Notes: generated by a model from the sequence alone, not told the origin. Shown: positions 34,183-43,286, counted from the first letter of the stretch. The stretch is DNA of 64,000 nucleotides from Nitrososphaerales archaeon (GCA_030041355.1 JASHNZ010000028.1:27870-91869); one strand, 5' to 3'. A program made the numbers and translations.

Positions 34183-35172
34183 CTATAGTCCTGGTTGCGC
34201 TTTTGCGATCTCTCCCAGGTACTTTATGAAAGCCACGTACTCATCTTCCGAGTAAGACAGGCTGAAGATCTTTCCGCTGGCATCTGGGGAAATGTCCGGG
34301 ATCCTCGTTCCATCGTCGTCGATCTTGGTTGCGAGCGAGCTGAAGAAAAACTGCAGCTTGTCGTACTTTACACCTTCGCCGATTTTGGCACCTGCAAGAG
34401 AGCTGCCTCTCAAATGACCCATGGAGTTTGGAAAGAACTTTTCCATGATCGCTTCTCCAAATATTCTGCGCTGCTCGCGTTCTTTGTTTTTGAATATACC
34501 AGTTAGCTTGGTTCTGATTTCGACATCCGAGAAATTCGTAGGTAATCCGATGGCCTTCAGCACGTCAGTCTCGATTTTGTCAAACTTGGTCAAGAATACG
34601 ATGGGGTACATCCTCATTCCTTTCTCTATTACTGCCGCCTTGTACCACTCGGTCAAACTGATGATCTGAGCCATGTCCCGATCGTAGTTTAGCATTTTTT
34701 CATACTGCTCGGGCCTGTCTCTACCGTGGGTCTCGATCATACCTGAATCCACGAGAAAGACGAGCACATTAGAGTCAAGGATTTTCCTCATGCTGGGAGC
34801 TAGGGCGTCAATGAATTTCTTTCGATCTTCCTTTGGTAGCCTGGCGGTCATTCTCGCTGCTTCGCTCACGTCTTCTCCTCCAATGTCAAAAATGGTGAAA
34901 TCGAGATAGACCTTTCCGCCTAATCCGCCTAAGCGTCCTGGGTATCCGAAGCGAAGATCGTACTCGGAGGGCTGACCTAAAGGCGTGGCTCCTGGCCACT
35001 TGCCGGTTAGAAGATCGATTCTTCCCTGATCTAGATCGGGGATTATTGCGGGATGGAAGTTAAACTCGAAATCCTTTTCCACTGTTTGGCGGTATTGGAT
35101 TGCTGCATTTTCTAAAAGGCTGATGAAAACGGTCTTGCCTGTTTCCCTCGGGCCCAGGATTCCTACTGTCAC
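34183..35172 (-). CDS. Ras-like/Gtr-type GTPase of the scaffold operon
   Basis: This 329-residue protein, starting at GTG 35172, has G1 (P-loop) 'GPRETGKT' at residues 7-14, G3 'DIGGED' at 96-101 (DxxG) and G4 'TKFD' at 195-198, the T/NKxD class. The insertion between G1 and G3 is long (about 80 residues). It resembles small GTPases found in bacterial conflict and polarity operons, but no close family was recognised. It is likely soluble. It lies between a large Ig-like protein and an unknown protein, suggesting a scaffold-bound switch. A TATA box at 35207-35214 lies about 35 nt upstream, so it may have its own promoter. Confidence 0.82.
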   Translation of the reverse strand: MTVGILGPRETGKTVFISLLENAAIQYRQTVEKDFEFNFHPAIIPDLDQGRIDLLTGKWPGATPLGQPSEYDLRFGYPGRLGGLGGKVYLDFTIFDIGGEDVSEAARMTARLPKEDRKKFIDALAPSMRKILDSNVLVFLVDSGMIETHGRDRPEQYEKMLNYDRDMAQIISLTEWYKAAVIEKGMRMYPIVFLTKFDKIETDVLKAIGLPTNFSDVEIRTKLTGIFKNKEREQRRIFGEAIMEKFFPNSMGHLRGSSLAGAKIGEGVKYDKLQFFFSSLATKIDDDGTRIPDISPDASGKIFSLSYSEDEYVAFIKYLGEIAKAQPGL

Positions 35173-35206
35173 TTTGCTTTCAGTCCTCTTGGAATGTTTT
35201 TGCGAG

Positions 35207-35214
35207 TATATAAT
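35207..35214 (-). promoter_or_regulatory. TATA box for the GTPase gene
   Basis: TATATAAT on the plus strand (ATTATATA read on the minus) sits between the scaffold gene stop (35221) and GTG 35172. Spacing suits an internal promoter inside the operon, allowing the GTPase and the downstream gene to be expressed alone. Confidence 0.45.
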
Positions 35215-35220
35215 TTAACT

Positions 35221-37266
35221 TCATGATTCGGCTGGGGGTTTGTCTGCCAAACGAAAGGCTATGTTGATCGCCCCTTGAGTAGGCGATACTTGAGCCTCTC
35301 TTAGCAAGGTTACCTCTTCTCCCAAGGAGTTTGTGAAAGATAGTTTTCTCAATAACACGCGAGTGCCGTCGTCGGATTTGGTTTCTGATGAGTCTCCCGG
35401 GACCAGGAGTTTCTCAAGTATGATCTTGATCGTGGAATACGTTGAACCATTAGGATCGTACTCCACTTTTTGCTTTTGTTTAATTCTTCTCAAGAATGCA
35501 AGGACGAACTGGGTATACTGGTCGTTCTTGATCCTTTCTTCAAGCTCGTAATCCTCGTGCTTTGAATCGTACATCGCGATCAGCAAATTGAGGTACCCCT
35601 GCTGAGCGTGATTATTTTTGTCTAGGCCGAGGACTCCTAGGTCGATGATTTGATCAGAGTCGTCTAAAATGGAAAGCCACTTCTTTGGCGGATAGTTTGT
35701 CCCAAACGAATCCTTGGTCTGCAACATGAATTTCAGAGTTGATTTTTCTGGAACTGTCGGCGGAGCCTCTGGAGCTTGGGCTGGAGGAGAAGCAGGAGGC
35801 ATCGGCACTGCTGTTGTTGGGGGAATGGGTGGACTTGTCACTGCAACTGCTACTGGAATTGGGATGGGAATCTGTTGATTTGTAACCGGGACGGAATCTG
35901 TCTGAATCGTTTGAGGTATCGGAACGGGAATATTTTCCATAGCAGTCTGAGCTTCAGGAGCTATGAGGTCGCTTGCGCTGAGCTCTACTTTGTGTGATAC
36001 ATCTTCCTCATCGAGAAATGTCAGCTCAATTTTTTCGATGGGGTAGACCGGTGGAGCTTTAGTATCGATTTGAAAATCAAACTGACCTGTCTCTGTCTGC
36101 CCTTGCTTCAGTTCAATTATTCTTCTGCTCAAAGCTCCTCGAACCAGAAATGCGCTTTGAACTGGAAAAGCTCTCATCAGAATATTCTTCGAGGTGCCCA
36201 CACCGGAATTGCTCAAAGTGTATTCTACACGAACTTCATCCTCGAATCCGGTGGTTTTGGGACTGGAGAACTTGACTTTGAGCTCAGGCTGTAAAGTAAT
36301 TATCTTCGTAGCAAAGCTTGGAATGGGCTTTGAGCCCGTCCTTCCTTCTGCATCAGAATATGAAAGTGCGAGTCCTTCCACGCTGAGATCTCCGCTTATG
36401 ATCGGAACGAAGACAACTTGGAGTTCAATTGATGTGCCTCCGGGGATCACGGTCTCGCTTGGAGTGTCTTGCACGATCTTGAGAGATGTGAGAAATTTCT
36501 CAATGCCTTCGATGTGAATGTTTCTTGCTTCGCCCTCACCGTTATTTGCAACTTGGAGTGCGAATGGGAATTCCTTTCCAAAGTAAATAATCTGTGGAGG
36601 TAGAGAAGACACGGAAAGAGAAAGGTCTGGAATTTTTGGATGCACGAGGATTTGTGCTTGAACGGATCTTCGTACGAGTGTTCCGCTGTCCTCGCCAACT
36701 AAATTGACCGTCATTATCTGCTTACCATGTGCTGAACCTTTTACTCGCAGTAACTCTGCATATCCGTCCTCTGACTGTGGTAGTATGGGAAGAGAACTAG
36801 GCTTCTCTGCAATTTCCAATCCACTTGTGAGACTCACATTAAACTGCACATTCTTCAAATCGCGATCTGAATATACGCGAAGCGGGAGGTTCAATAGCTT
36901 CCCAACATCAGTTTCTTTGGCTCCCGGGGCAAGTTCGATCCTCACATCAGCATGGTCTGTAATTACGAGAGCGTCGATAGTTTCCCTTGGAACTTCTGGA
37001 TGAAGTGATCCATATTGATTGACTAGTTCTGCTGCGACGTTTATGTCTACGCCTAGATCTTTCGCGAGATCTGCTAGAGTCTTTTTGCTTGAAATTGCAT
37101 TCTTTACTGCGTCATAGTCGGAGGTTTGGAATTTGACAAGAAAGTGGTCGTCAACCACCCGGTCGGCTTTTCCCTCGTTTACTATCTCACTAGCTACGTC
37201 AAGGAGAAATTTGACTGGTATCTTTTGTTCTGAGCCTAATGCCGTAATGTCTAGTACATCTGTCAT
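35221..37266 (-). CDS. Large cytosolic Ig-like scaffold protein with Pro-rich linker
   Basis: This 681-residue protein has no signal peptide and no membrane helix, so it should be intracellular. Residues 1-100 are helical. Residues about 105-435 form two or three Ig-like/CARDB-type beta-sandwich repeats, with marks such as 'LSNSGVGTSKNILMRAFPV' and 'VANNGEGEARNI' that define CARDB adhesion domains. A Pro-rich linker (446-508) follows, then a mixed alpha/beta domain to 681 with 'LLIAMYDSKHEDYELEERI'. CARDB domains usually occur outside cells, so the lack of an export signal is odd. It leads the GTPase operon. Confidence 0.75.
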   Translation of the reverse strand: MTDVLDITALGSEQKIPVKFLLDVASEIVNEGKADRVVDDHFLVKFQTSDYDAVKNAISSKKTLADLAKDLGVDINVAAELVNQYGSLHPEVPRETIDALVITDHADVRIELAPGAKETDVGKLLNLPLRVYSDRDLKNVQFNVSLTSGLEIAEKPSSLPILPQSEDGYAELLRVKGSAHGKQIMTVNLVGEDSGTLVRRSVQAQILVHPKIPDLSLSVSSLPPQIIYFGKEFPFALQVANNGEGEARNIHIEGIEKFLTSLKIVQDTPSETVIPGGTSIELQVVFVPIISGDLSVEGLALSYSDAEGRTGSKPIPSFATKIITLQPELKVKFSSPKTTGFEDEVRVEYTLSNSGVGTSKNILMRAFPVQSAFLVRGALSRRIIELKQGQTETGQFDFQIDTKAPPVYPIEKIELTFLDEEDVSHKVELSASDLIAPEAQTAMENIPVPIPQTIQTDSVPVTNQQIPIPIPVAVAVTSPPIPPTTAVPMPPASPPAQAPEAPPTVPEKSTLKFMLQTKDSFGTNYPPKKWLSILDDSDQIIDLGVLGLDKNNHAQQGYLNLLIAMYDSKHEDYELEERIKNDQYTQFVLAFLRRIKQKQKVEYDPNGSTYSTIKIILEKLLVPGDSSETKSDDGTRVLLRKLSFTNSLGEEVTLLREAQVSPTQGAINIAFRLADKPPAES

Positions 37267-37445
37267 CCAAAAATTCTTCCCTTAAGGCCTATGCAACCTA
37301 TTACTTGCTGGAATTCATCGACGCCGTTACCTGCTTGTGAGAAAGTAAAATGGATTTCGGGCTTATGCGAACTTGATTTCCCTGCCTTGGTTTACGGGCA
37401 GCTATATAGAGAAGCTCGGGTGATTTTCGAACACTTGTAAAGGTT

Positions 37446-37898
37446 ATGCAGTGGATAGGAGCAACGAAAGAAAGCGGCAGAACTCTTGAAAGCGACACCG
37501 CAGCTTTTCTTCTCTTTGTGGCGGGTTTGCTCTTTTTTCTTGAGGGAATCATACACTATGACGACTTTTTTGTTAGTTCACAGGTCTCTGCCACTGCTAC
37601 GACGTGGGCCCTAGTCTTGGGCAACCTAGTGGTGGGTTTGTTGTATTTTGCCCTAGCTTATTCATGCCTGCAAGCTCCCAAGAGCGAAGATCTTTTTGGA
37701 TTTTCTTTATTTTTCTCTGGAACTCTCTCTGGGTCTTACATCGCGGTTGAAATTGTCGAATCTGTAGGTCCGAAGTTTTACTTTGCTGAACCGTTCAACT
37801 ATATTCACTTCGTAATCGGCTATGGGTCTGTGACGATTTTTGTGGAGTTACTGGTTGCGTTCTTCTGCTATAGAGTTTTTAGGACGCTTGCAGCATAG
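37446..37898 (+). CDS. Four-helix membrane protein, unknown
   Basis: This 150-residue protein starts at ATG 37446. It has four hydrophobic helices: about 20-37 (AAFLLFVAGLLFFLEGII), 53-74 (WALVLGNLVVGLLYFALAYSCL), 84-104 (FGFSLFFSGTLSGSYIAVEIV) and 120-146. A small MARVEL/DoxX-like layout is possible but no family was recognised. It converges with the S53 peptidase, overlapping it by 20 bp at the 3' ends. No promoter was evident. Confidence 0.6.
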   Translation: MQWIGATKESGRTLESDTAAFLLFVAGLLFFLEGIIHYDDFFVSSQVSATATTWALVLGNLVVGLLYFALAYSCLQAPKSEDLFGFSLFFSGTLSGSYIAVEIVESVGPKFYFAEPFNYIHFVIGYGSVTIFVELLVAFFCYRVFRTLAA

Positions 37899-39474
37899 AA
37901 AAAACTGCGTTCAAAAGCTTAGAACCATCAGGACTTCCATAACCTGTGCAGGCATTCCAACCGGTTCCTGCGCTGTAGGCTCCATTGTTTCCTCTCGTGA
38001 TGTCGTGAAGGTCGGAAGAAAGCTTGTCCTCGTAGAGTATGGGATTGAAATATCCCAAAGAGTGTCCTAGTTTTTCATTGATCAAAACGACTAGCCCTGC
38101 CCACAGCGGAGCAACGGCGCTCGTTCCTCCAAGAATGATCTTACTTCCGTCCACATGAATTGAGTAACCAGTGCTGGGATCCGCGTCTCCTGCTACGTCG
38201 GGGACACCTCTCCCGATATGAGCGCCCGGATTTGCTGAAAGTGGCACGTTTGCGTTGCTCTGCCAAGAGGGAAGTGGAAATACGTCGCTCACGCCCCCTC
38301 CAGTTGCACCGTCCTGCGGTTGATCATTCCACACTACTTCGCTGGAAATCGAAGGAAGGCTTGTGCCTCCACAACCCAAGACGTAAGGAGAAGAAGCTGG
38401 AAAGTCGACGTGAGCCAGGCCGTCAGTCTCACCGTCAGAGGATCCGCCATCGCCGGAGGCAACACATGTTGTCACACCCATTGAGGCGGCGTCTTCCAGC
38501 CCATTGTTTAGTGCGGTGATTGCTTGTGTAGTCCAAGTGTTTTCTGCACTGCCCCAACTAATCGAAATGACGGAAGGTTTGTTTTGACTATCATTGATAG
38601 CAGTGGTTACTGCATCCACGAATCCCATGTCAGTGTTAGGCGCAAAGTACAAAGCGATCGTGGCACCGTTTGCAATGCTACCTGCAACTTCGATATCCAG
38701 CATTACTTCTCCGTCAGGACCAGAAGGATCTCCTGTGGGAGTGTTTGTCCCGCCGTCCACAGAAATGCTGACTATTCTAGGAGGCACAAGTCCCAAACTT
38801 TGAAAGTATGCATTCAGATCGGATTGGCTCGTACCTCCTCCAAGCTCGATTATTCCAAGGCATTCTCCTTGGCCGTATAGTTCTGCTGGATAATCGTAGA
38901 GTTTCGCAACTTGAGGTGGGTTATAGGAGACGGTTGAGATCTGCTCTGGCAAGAGCTGACGAAAGCGAGGATTAGCCTGTGGTCTGTTGTCCAATCCAAG
39001 TACGGCCTGTATTATCCCTGAAAGTGATTCAGGAATGTAGACAGGACCTGATCTCCCTCTGAAAGTTTTGCCTTTCATCGTGGGATGCTCGTAGTTTTGG
39101 AGCTCCACTCCGAAAGCCTCTGAAAATTGTTTTGCATTTCCAGATAAAGTGACACTGCGTCTGGGCACACTTGAATCTTTCACAACCAGTCCGTATTCTC
39201 TTGCAAATTCGGAGATCTTTTTGAGATCCTCTTGTGAAGCACCTTGGGTTCTCGCAAACTCCTCTCGCGATAGATGCGTTCTATTCTTTGGAGGCACGCG
39301 TCCCAATTCCTCTGCGGATCTTTGAGCTGAAGATGGATTTCGCCTGACTATTATCGTGACATCGAGTTTCTCCGCTGAATCAACGCCTCCAATTCCTTTT
39401 GCCCGGAGAATTGGTTTCCTCTCGCTGCCGTCTAGGGTCACCTTTCGACCATGCTTTTTCTCCTCTGATTTCAA
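37879..39474 (-). CDS. S53 (kumamolisin/sedolisin) acid serine peptidase
   Basis: This 531-residue protein has an N-terminal prodomain (about 1-180) and a catalytic domain. The S53 residues are visible: Glu256 and Asp260 in 'DGEVMLDIEVAG' (E-x3-D), the oxyanion Asp342 in 'SGDGGSSDG', and Ser452 in 'GGTSAVAPLWAG'. A calcium site near the C-terminus 'DITRGNNGAYSAGTGW' is present. S53 enzymes digest proteins at low pH after self-cleavage of the prodomain. No classical signal peptide is seen, as in kumamolisin. It suggests an acidic habitat. It overlaps the convergent membrane gene by 20 bp. Confidence 0.93.
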   Translation of the reverse strand: MKSEEKKHGRKVTLDGSERKPILRAKGIGGVDSAEKLDVTIIVRRNPSSAQRSAEELGRVPPKNRTHLSREEFARTQGASQEDLKKISEFAREYGLVVKDSSVPRRSVTLSGNAKQFSEAFGVELQNYEHPTMKGKTFRGRSGPVYIPESLSGIIQAVLGLDNRPQANPRFRQLLPEQISTVSYNPPQVAKLYDYPAELYGQGECLGIIELGGGTSQSDLNAYFQSLGLVPPRIVSISVDGGTNTPTGDPSGPDGEVMLDIEVAGSIANGATIALYFAPNTDMGFVDAVTTAINDSQNKPSVISISWGSAENTWTTQAITALNNGLEDAASMGVTTCVASGDGGSSDGETDGLAHVDFPASSPYVLGCGGTSLPSISSEVVWNDQPQDGATGGGVSDVFPLPSWQSNANVPLSANPGAHIGRGVPDVAGDADPSTGYSIHVDGSKIILGGTSAVAPLWAGLVVLINEKLGHSLGYFNPILYEDKLSSDLHDITRGNNGAYSAGTGWNACTGYGSPDGSKLLNAVFSMLQAS

Positions 39475-39492
39475 ATCACAGATTCAACTTCT

Positions 39493-39936
39493 TCAAGCAT
39501 AGGTTTTGTCGAAGATCTTTCTGACAGTTGAGCTATCATAGCCGTGTTCTATTAGCCCCTGCTCAATAATTCGTCTGTAAGCCTCAGGAGGCTTGCGTTC
39601 TTGCTCGCTCGTACTCCAAAGGAAGGTCTTGGCATTCTTTATTTCACTTTCATCCTCTAATTCGACAGAGATCTCGACTGGTGATGTTCTTTCAAAACTT
39701 TGCAGCTTGCCAAGCTGCGTATCCGTGATGTGGTAGACGACGCCGAGCACTTTGTCTTCGTAATGTCCAGTCTCTTGGATGTTTGCAGTGTATCCCTGCC
39801 AAGTCTTCGAATAAACGTTGAAAACGAGTTTGTAGTTTCGCAAAATCGATCTTTTCGATAGTTTGAACTCGCCAATCCTTTCCTTCAGTTGAGCGAGCTT
39901 CACGTTAGATCCATATGCAAAATACCAGACGTTCAT
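39493..39936 (-). CDS. Gamma-glutamylcyclotransferase-like (AIG2/GGCT) protein
   Basis: This 147-residue protein begins with 'MNVWYFAYGSN', the signature YGSN substrate-binding loop. 'GVVYHITDTQLGKLQSFE' follows, with Glu82 in the catalytic position. The fold acts on gamma-glutamyl-amino-acids, gamma-glutamylamines or related peptides to release 5-oxoproline. In an organism without glutathione the substrate would be different. The C-terminus is about 60 residues longer than the core. It sits 18 nt before the S53 start, so the two may be cotranscribed. Confidence 0.85.
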   Translation of the reverse strand: MNVWYFAYGSNVKLAQLKERIGEFKLSKRSILRNYKLVFNVYSKTWQGYTANIQETGHYEDKVLGVVYHITDTQLGKLQSFERTSPVEISVELEDESEIKNAKTFLWSTSEQERKPPEAYRRIIEQGLIEHGYDSSTVRKIFDKTYA

Positions 39937-40137
39937 GCTTAGGAAAACTTTCCCTACTAAGAAGCTGGATAGACACGCCCTAAAGAATTCTGTGTTGTTT
40001 TAATAAGAAACTGCCTATAGTTAGAGCATCCTGAAGGGACTACGAACCAAAACGCATACAATCGTCCCAAAGCACTACGAGAGATAGGCAATCAGATGTT
40101 TGCCTCTTCTCCCGTCACAGCTCCTAATCAAAGCGCA

Positions 40138-40554
40138 CTAAGTCATTGGCTTACCATAAAGATATTCGGGCTCGGCTGAAAGAATACCACGTTGACCTTT
40201 TGCTTTCACATAGCAATCATAAGCCAATAATATGGCTACAACGAGTTCCAATAGCCCAAAAGTGAAAATTCCCAACGCAATGTAAACTATGAAAGCGATT
40301 ATGACAAAGAGAACCGTAGGGATGCTTAGAATTTTCTTGCTACCTAGGTAGAGGTATCCTACCCCGAAGAAGAGACCCAAGAGAGCTGCTATTATTGGAT
40401 TCTTTCTTTGAACGGACATCTGGTTGTAACTAGGCGGCGAAGAGGGCATTGGCCCTTGAGATGGTGAACCGGCTGGTTGGTTAAGAGAAGCGCCGCAAGC
40501 AGAGCAAAAGGTCGCACCGTCGTCATTTGAAGCACCGCATTTTTGGCAAAACAT
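40138..40554 (-). CDS. Zinc-ribbon membrane protein (TM2-like)
   Basis: This 138-residue protein starts with a zinc ribbon 'MFCQKCGASNDDGATFCSACG' (CxxC...CxxC; quoted in part), then a Pro/Ser/Gln linker and three hydrophobic helices (about 54-71, 75-97, 100-120). 'IAALLGLFFGVGYLYLGS' resembles the TM2 domain motif. It would anchor in the membrane with the ribbon in the cytoplasm. Similar proteins are common and of unknown role. It stands alone between longer gaps. Confidence 0.7.
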   Translation of the reverse strand: MFCQKCGASNDDGATFCSACGASLNQPAGSPSQGPMPSSPPSYNQMSVQRKNPIIAALLGLFFGVGYLYLGSKKILSIPTVLFVIIAFIVYIALGIFTFGLLELVVAILLAYDCYVKAKGQRGILSAEPEYLYGKPMT

Positions 40555-40881
40555 TCTAGATCTTAGGTTCTCGGCAAGATCTCACTTTATTATACCTTCG
40601 TGAATCCATAAATTCGTAAGGGCCTTTCTTTCGCCAGTTTCAGAGAGCGCTTGCCTAACTAACTTTGAATTTGCTCTTTTGCGATTTAGATTCTGGTGCA
40701 AAAATTTCACTCAGGGAGGTTAGAAGAGGTCATGGTGATTCCACCAGTTACAAGCCCTGATTTTCAGTGAAATTCCCATAATAAATTTCGAAATAAACCG
40801 GCGTAGCTTTCAGATTCAAAATGTACGATGACTAACTCTAGGCAGAAATAAAAAAGGAAAAGTAGCTTTTTGAAAAGCTAC
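40555..40881. other. Intergenic region with a propeller fossil
   Basis: This 327-bp interval holds the remnant of a YVTN-protein 3' end (40707-40763) and an intrinsic terminator (40860-40883). The remainder has no ORF with coding character. Confidence 0.45.
40707..40763 (-). pseudogene. Fossil 3' end of a YVTN propeller gene
   Basis: The minus strand reads SGLVTGGITMTSSNLPE and stop, resembling the end of the propeller gene at 12605 (GPSGIITTASLP and stop). DNA similarity continues past the stop: plus-strand 40697-40739 and 12594-12637 share long runs such as TTTCACTCAGGG and GTGATGATTCCAC-type sequence. Nothing upstream matches a propeller, so only a tail remains. It suggests an old duplication followed by decay. 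Confidence 0.45.
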
Positions 40882-40883
40882 TT
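40860..40883 (-). terminator. Intrinsic terminator of the PEF-signal protein gene
   Basis: AAGTAGCTTTT (40860-40870), loop TG, AAAAGCTACTT (40873-40883): an 11-bp perfect hairpin. It overlaps the stop codon region of the gene ending at 40882 and is followed on the minus strand by a T-rich run (TTTTCCTTTTTTATTTC). Confidence 0.65.
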
Positions 40884-41406
40884 AGATTTTTGGCGAAGGT
40901 CTTCGGAGCTTGACGTACCCGAACAGCGCTGCGAGAGGAGCAATTACAGCTAGGATCATTCCTGCTGGGAACTCTGGTGTCACAGTGAACAGGCTCGTTT
41001 TAAACGAGTGGACCATCTCTTGACCATTGAAGTCCGCAGTGAAATTGTATGAACCAGGTGTGAGAGGCGTAAGACCTGCTGTGTAAGTGAAAAGCACTTT
41101 GTCGTGTCCGCAACCCCCGTACTTGTGATCGGGGCACGTGAACAGTCCATAAGCCACTATTACATTACTCGAGTTTGTGATGGCCCAAGCACCTTTACCA
41201 CCGCAGTCCGCAGTTATACTAGCGGTGACGCTTTCACCTGGAGTATAGGTTCCGTTTGGGGCGTTCCAAGTAACCGGACAATAACCCGCCTTTAGAGGGT
41301 TATTAGTCGAGGCAAGTCCAGAAGCTAAATTTACGGGAAATAATCCTACGACAAGCAACATTGCGAGTGCGCTGATTCCTATTACGGCTGTTGTGCGTGC
41401 GTTCAT
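40882..41406 (-). CDS. Exported protein with PEF-type C-terminal sorting signal
   Basis: The protein of 174 residues (ATG 41406) has a signal peptide ('TTAVIGISALAMLLVVGLFP') and a beta-rich external domain with four Cys (CPVTW, ADCGG, FTCPD, GGCGH). The C-terminus is 'TPEFPAGMILAVIAPLAALFGYVKLRR': a PEFP motif, a hydrophobic helix and basic residues. That is the archaeal PEF-CTERM signal, removed by an archaeosortase during surface anchoring. ATG 41406 is preferred to the first ATG of the ORF (41469) because the signal peptide starts there. A terminator follows immediately. Function unknown. Confidence 0.72.
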   Translation of the reverse strand: MNARTTAVIGISALAMLLVVGLFPVNLASGLASTNNPLKAGYCPVTWNAPNGTYTPGESVTASITADCGGKGAWAITNSSNVIVAYGLFTCPDHKYGGCGHDKVLFTYTAGLTPLTPGSYNFTADFNGQEMVHSFKTSLFTVTPEFPAGMILAVIAPLAALFGYVKLRRPSPKI

Positions 41407-41469
41407 TTTATAGAGTCTGAATAGGGAGTAGGAATCTATCCCAATAATAAGCTTTCCGAAAATCATCAC

Positions 41470-42012
41470 TCCAAGGCTTTAACGCCTGCGCATATATATC
41501 GGAACTCGACATATTTTTACATACACCGGCCTGACTTCTGCGAAACCCCTCTTCAGATTAATTCGTTTTCCAGCTATATTCAATAAACTTCAGAATTGGC
41601 TATTTCCCTTTCTCGCTATTCTCAATACTTCTACTCGACCCCTAACTTTGGAGATCTATGCCGGAACTTTTCTCGATCTTGGCTCCTCGCAGAGTGCAAA
41701 CTCAGGATCCTCCAGCCCTTCAGAAAAATGTTTACGCTTTCTCTGATGGTGATTAGAACGCTGAAGCCTTCAGATGTGCCCTAACTTCTTCTGGTTCTCG
41801 GAATGCGGTGATTTAAGGAAAAATTTGGATGGAGATGCCTTCTTCGCTTGAAGCGCCTAGCGAAAACCGATATTGAAAAATGCCATAAATATCAGTTCAG
41901 CTCTCCTCTCGTTTCTTCCGCGAGTTAAACTCCAATATTTGAAATCCAAATTAGTGCTGTTACTAGTTTTAATTCTATGAGTTGTTTTTGAATCTCATAC
42001 TGTTGATGTAAC
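41470..42012. other. Intergenic region
   Basis: This 543-bp gap separates a minus-strand and a plus-strand gene. Short ORFs (for example 41596-41784) have no coding character. A/T-rich segments near 41935-41985 may include the promoter for the TTG start at 42013. Nothing else was recognised. Confidence 0.3.
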
Positions 42013-42519
42013 TTGGCGAATAGCTGGTTCAGGGGAAGACCAACAAGGATAGCGTATTTTTCGGCGATTATTCCAGTAGCCCTGTTTTCGTTTATTGCTC
42101 TTCTAGCCTTAGGATCTTCAGCTTCGTGGGTAGGGCAAGGTCAGCGTGCTTCCAGCACTACAACCAGTTTGACAACAAGTAGCTGCAACATTCTCGCCCC
42201 TTGCTCCTCCACAACGAGTACCGGCACTCACACCACAACAACGAGTACAGGCCGTAACACCACGACATCGATAACTTCCAGCTCTATCACCACAATCAAT
42301 GGTTCTAGTTCGCAAAGCTCCGCTTCTCAAAATTCAAATTCTACTACTTCAGCTTCATCAACATCCCAGCATTCGGCCAAGCTTTCGGGAGGAGGAGTTC
42401 CACTATTGTTTGGATTAGTTGGTTATGAGGCAGTGCTTGTGGGCGGCTTGCCTTTAATAATTGATTACTCTCACAGGAAATCCAATAGTGGCGAACTAAA
42501 AAGCAGATGGAAATGGTAG
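42013..42519 (+). CDS. Ser/Thr-rich mucin-like membrane protein
   Basis: This 168-residue protein starts at TTG 42013. An N-terminal helix (about 14-34, 'FSAIIPVALFSFIALLALGS') serves as signal or anchor. Residues about 45-122 are nearly all Ser, Thr, Asn and Gly and would be heavily O-glycosylated. A C-terminal hydrophobic helix (about 127-148) ends in a basic tail (HRKSN...KSRWKW). The pattern is that of a surface stalk or mucin-like protein. No family was recognised. It is one of several Thr/Ser-rich surface proteins here. Confidence 0.6.
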   Translation: MANSWFRGRPTRIAYFSAIIPVALFSFIALLALGSSASWVGQGQRASSTTTSLTTSSCNILAPCSSTTSTGTHTTTTSTGRNTTTSITSSSITTINGSSSQSSASQNSNSTTSASSTSQHSAKLSGGGVPLLFGLVGYEAVLVGGLPLIIDYSHRKSNSGELKSRWKW

Positions 42520-42613
42520 TCTATTGCAATTCTGAAATTCGCAAGGCATTTCCCTCACGCAGTAACAAAATACAACTAGTATGTCCAGCCCTTAGGGTGC
42601 TGAAGAAACCAGC

Positions 42614-42766
42614 TTGAAGGAATACTATTGCAGAGACTGTGATTTTACTTCTAAGTCAAAATTAAGAGGGACATTGCATACTCTTTCAAAAAATTGGTAC
42701 AAGGTTCTTTGGCCGGTCTACACGAATTCGCATCGTGTAGAAGCTTTCGATAATCAGGACAATTAA
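42614..42766 (+). CDS. Small zinc-finger-like protein
   Basis: Fifty residues starting at TTG 42614. 'YYCRDCDFTSKSKLRGTLHTLSKNW' (given in part) has CxxC and a following His, and a later His ('TNSHRV'). The spacing suits a C2H2-like or zinc-ribbon finger, a layout common in small archaeal DNA-binding proteins. An in-frame TAG lies 30 nt upstream, so a longer form is excluded unless that stop is an error. It converges with the GNAT gene (17 nt). Confidence 0.4.
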   Translation: MKEYYCRDCDFTSKSKLRGTLHTLSKNWYKVLWPVYTNSHRVEAFDNQDN

Positions 42767-42782
42767 GACGTCTAATTTCTGG

Positions 42783-43286
42783 TTAGAGCTCCAGTTCGAG
42801 GTATAGAGCACCTTCAACTGGGTTGTACCTGTACGGATCTGTGGCTTTGAAGCCCATTTTAAGATATATTGAGATGGCTTCCTTCATCGATGGAAGTGTA
42901 TCGAGACGAACGCGTTTGTAACCGGATTTCTTAGCCCTTTCTATAATTGATTCTGCTAACAGTCTTCCGATGCCCTTTCCTCTGTAGTTAGGGCGCACAT
43001 AAAGCCGCTTCATCTCGCATATGTCTTTTGAGAGTTTTCTCATTGCTACGCATCCAACACTCTCACCGTGATCCTCTGCGATCAGCAAAGCTCCTCCTGG
43101 CGGCGAATACTCTCCCGGCAAAGAACCCATTTCTTCCTCAAAGTTTTGAAAGCAAAGATCTACTCCCAGAGAGCTCGCGTACTCTTGGATTAGACTGCGC
43201 ACTTCATCTATTCTGCTTGGCGAAGGATCGAGATCCACAAGCTGGATTTTCTGGTTTACCCCGGACAAAAAATGATTTTCTCTCAA
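42783..43286 (-). CDS. GNAT-family N-acetyltransferase
   Basis: This 167-residue protein has the GNAT motif '[21 protein letters not shown]' (acetyl-CoA pyrophosphate-binding loop R/Q-x-x-G-x-G), '[21 protein letters not shown]' and a final strand 'ALYLELEL'. It acetylates a small molecule or a protein N-terminus. It overlaps the presenilin-like gene by 4 bp and is downstream of it, so they are coupled. Substrate unknown. Confidence 0.9.
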   Translation of the reverse strand: MRENHFLSGVNQKIQLVDLDPSPSRIDEVRSLIQEYASSLGVDLCFQNFEEEMGSLPGEYSPPGGALLIAEDHGESVGCVAMRKLSKDICEMKRLYVRPNYRGKGIGRLLAESIIERAKKSGYKRVRLDTLPSMKEAISIYLKMGFKATDPYRYNPVEGALYLELEL

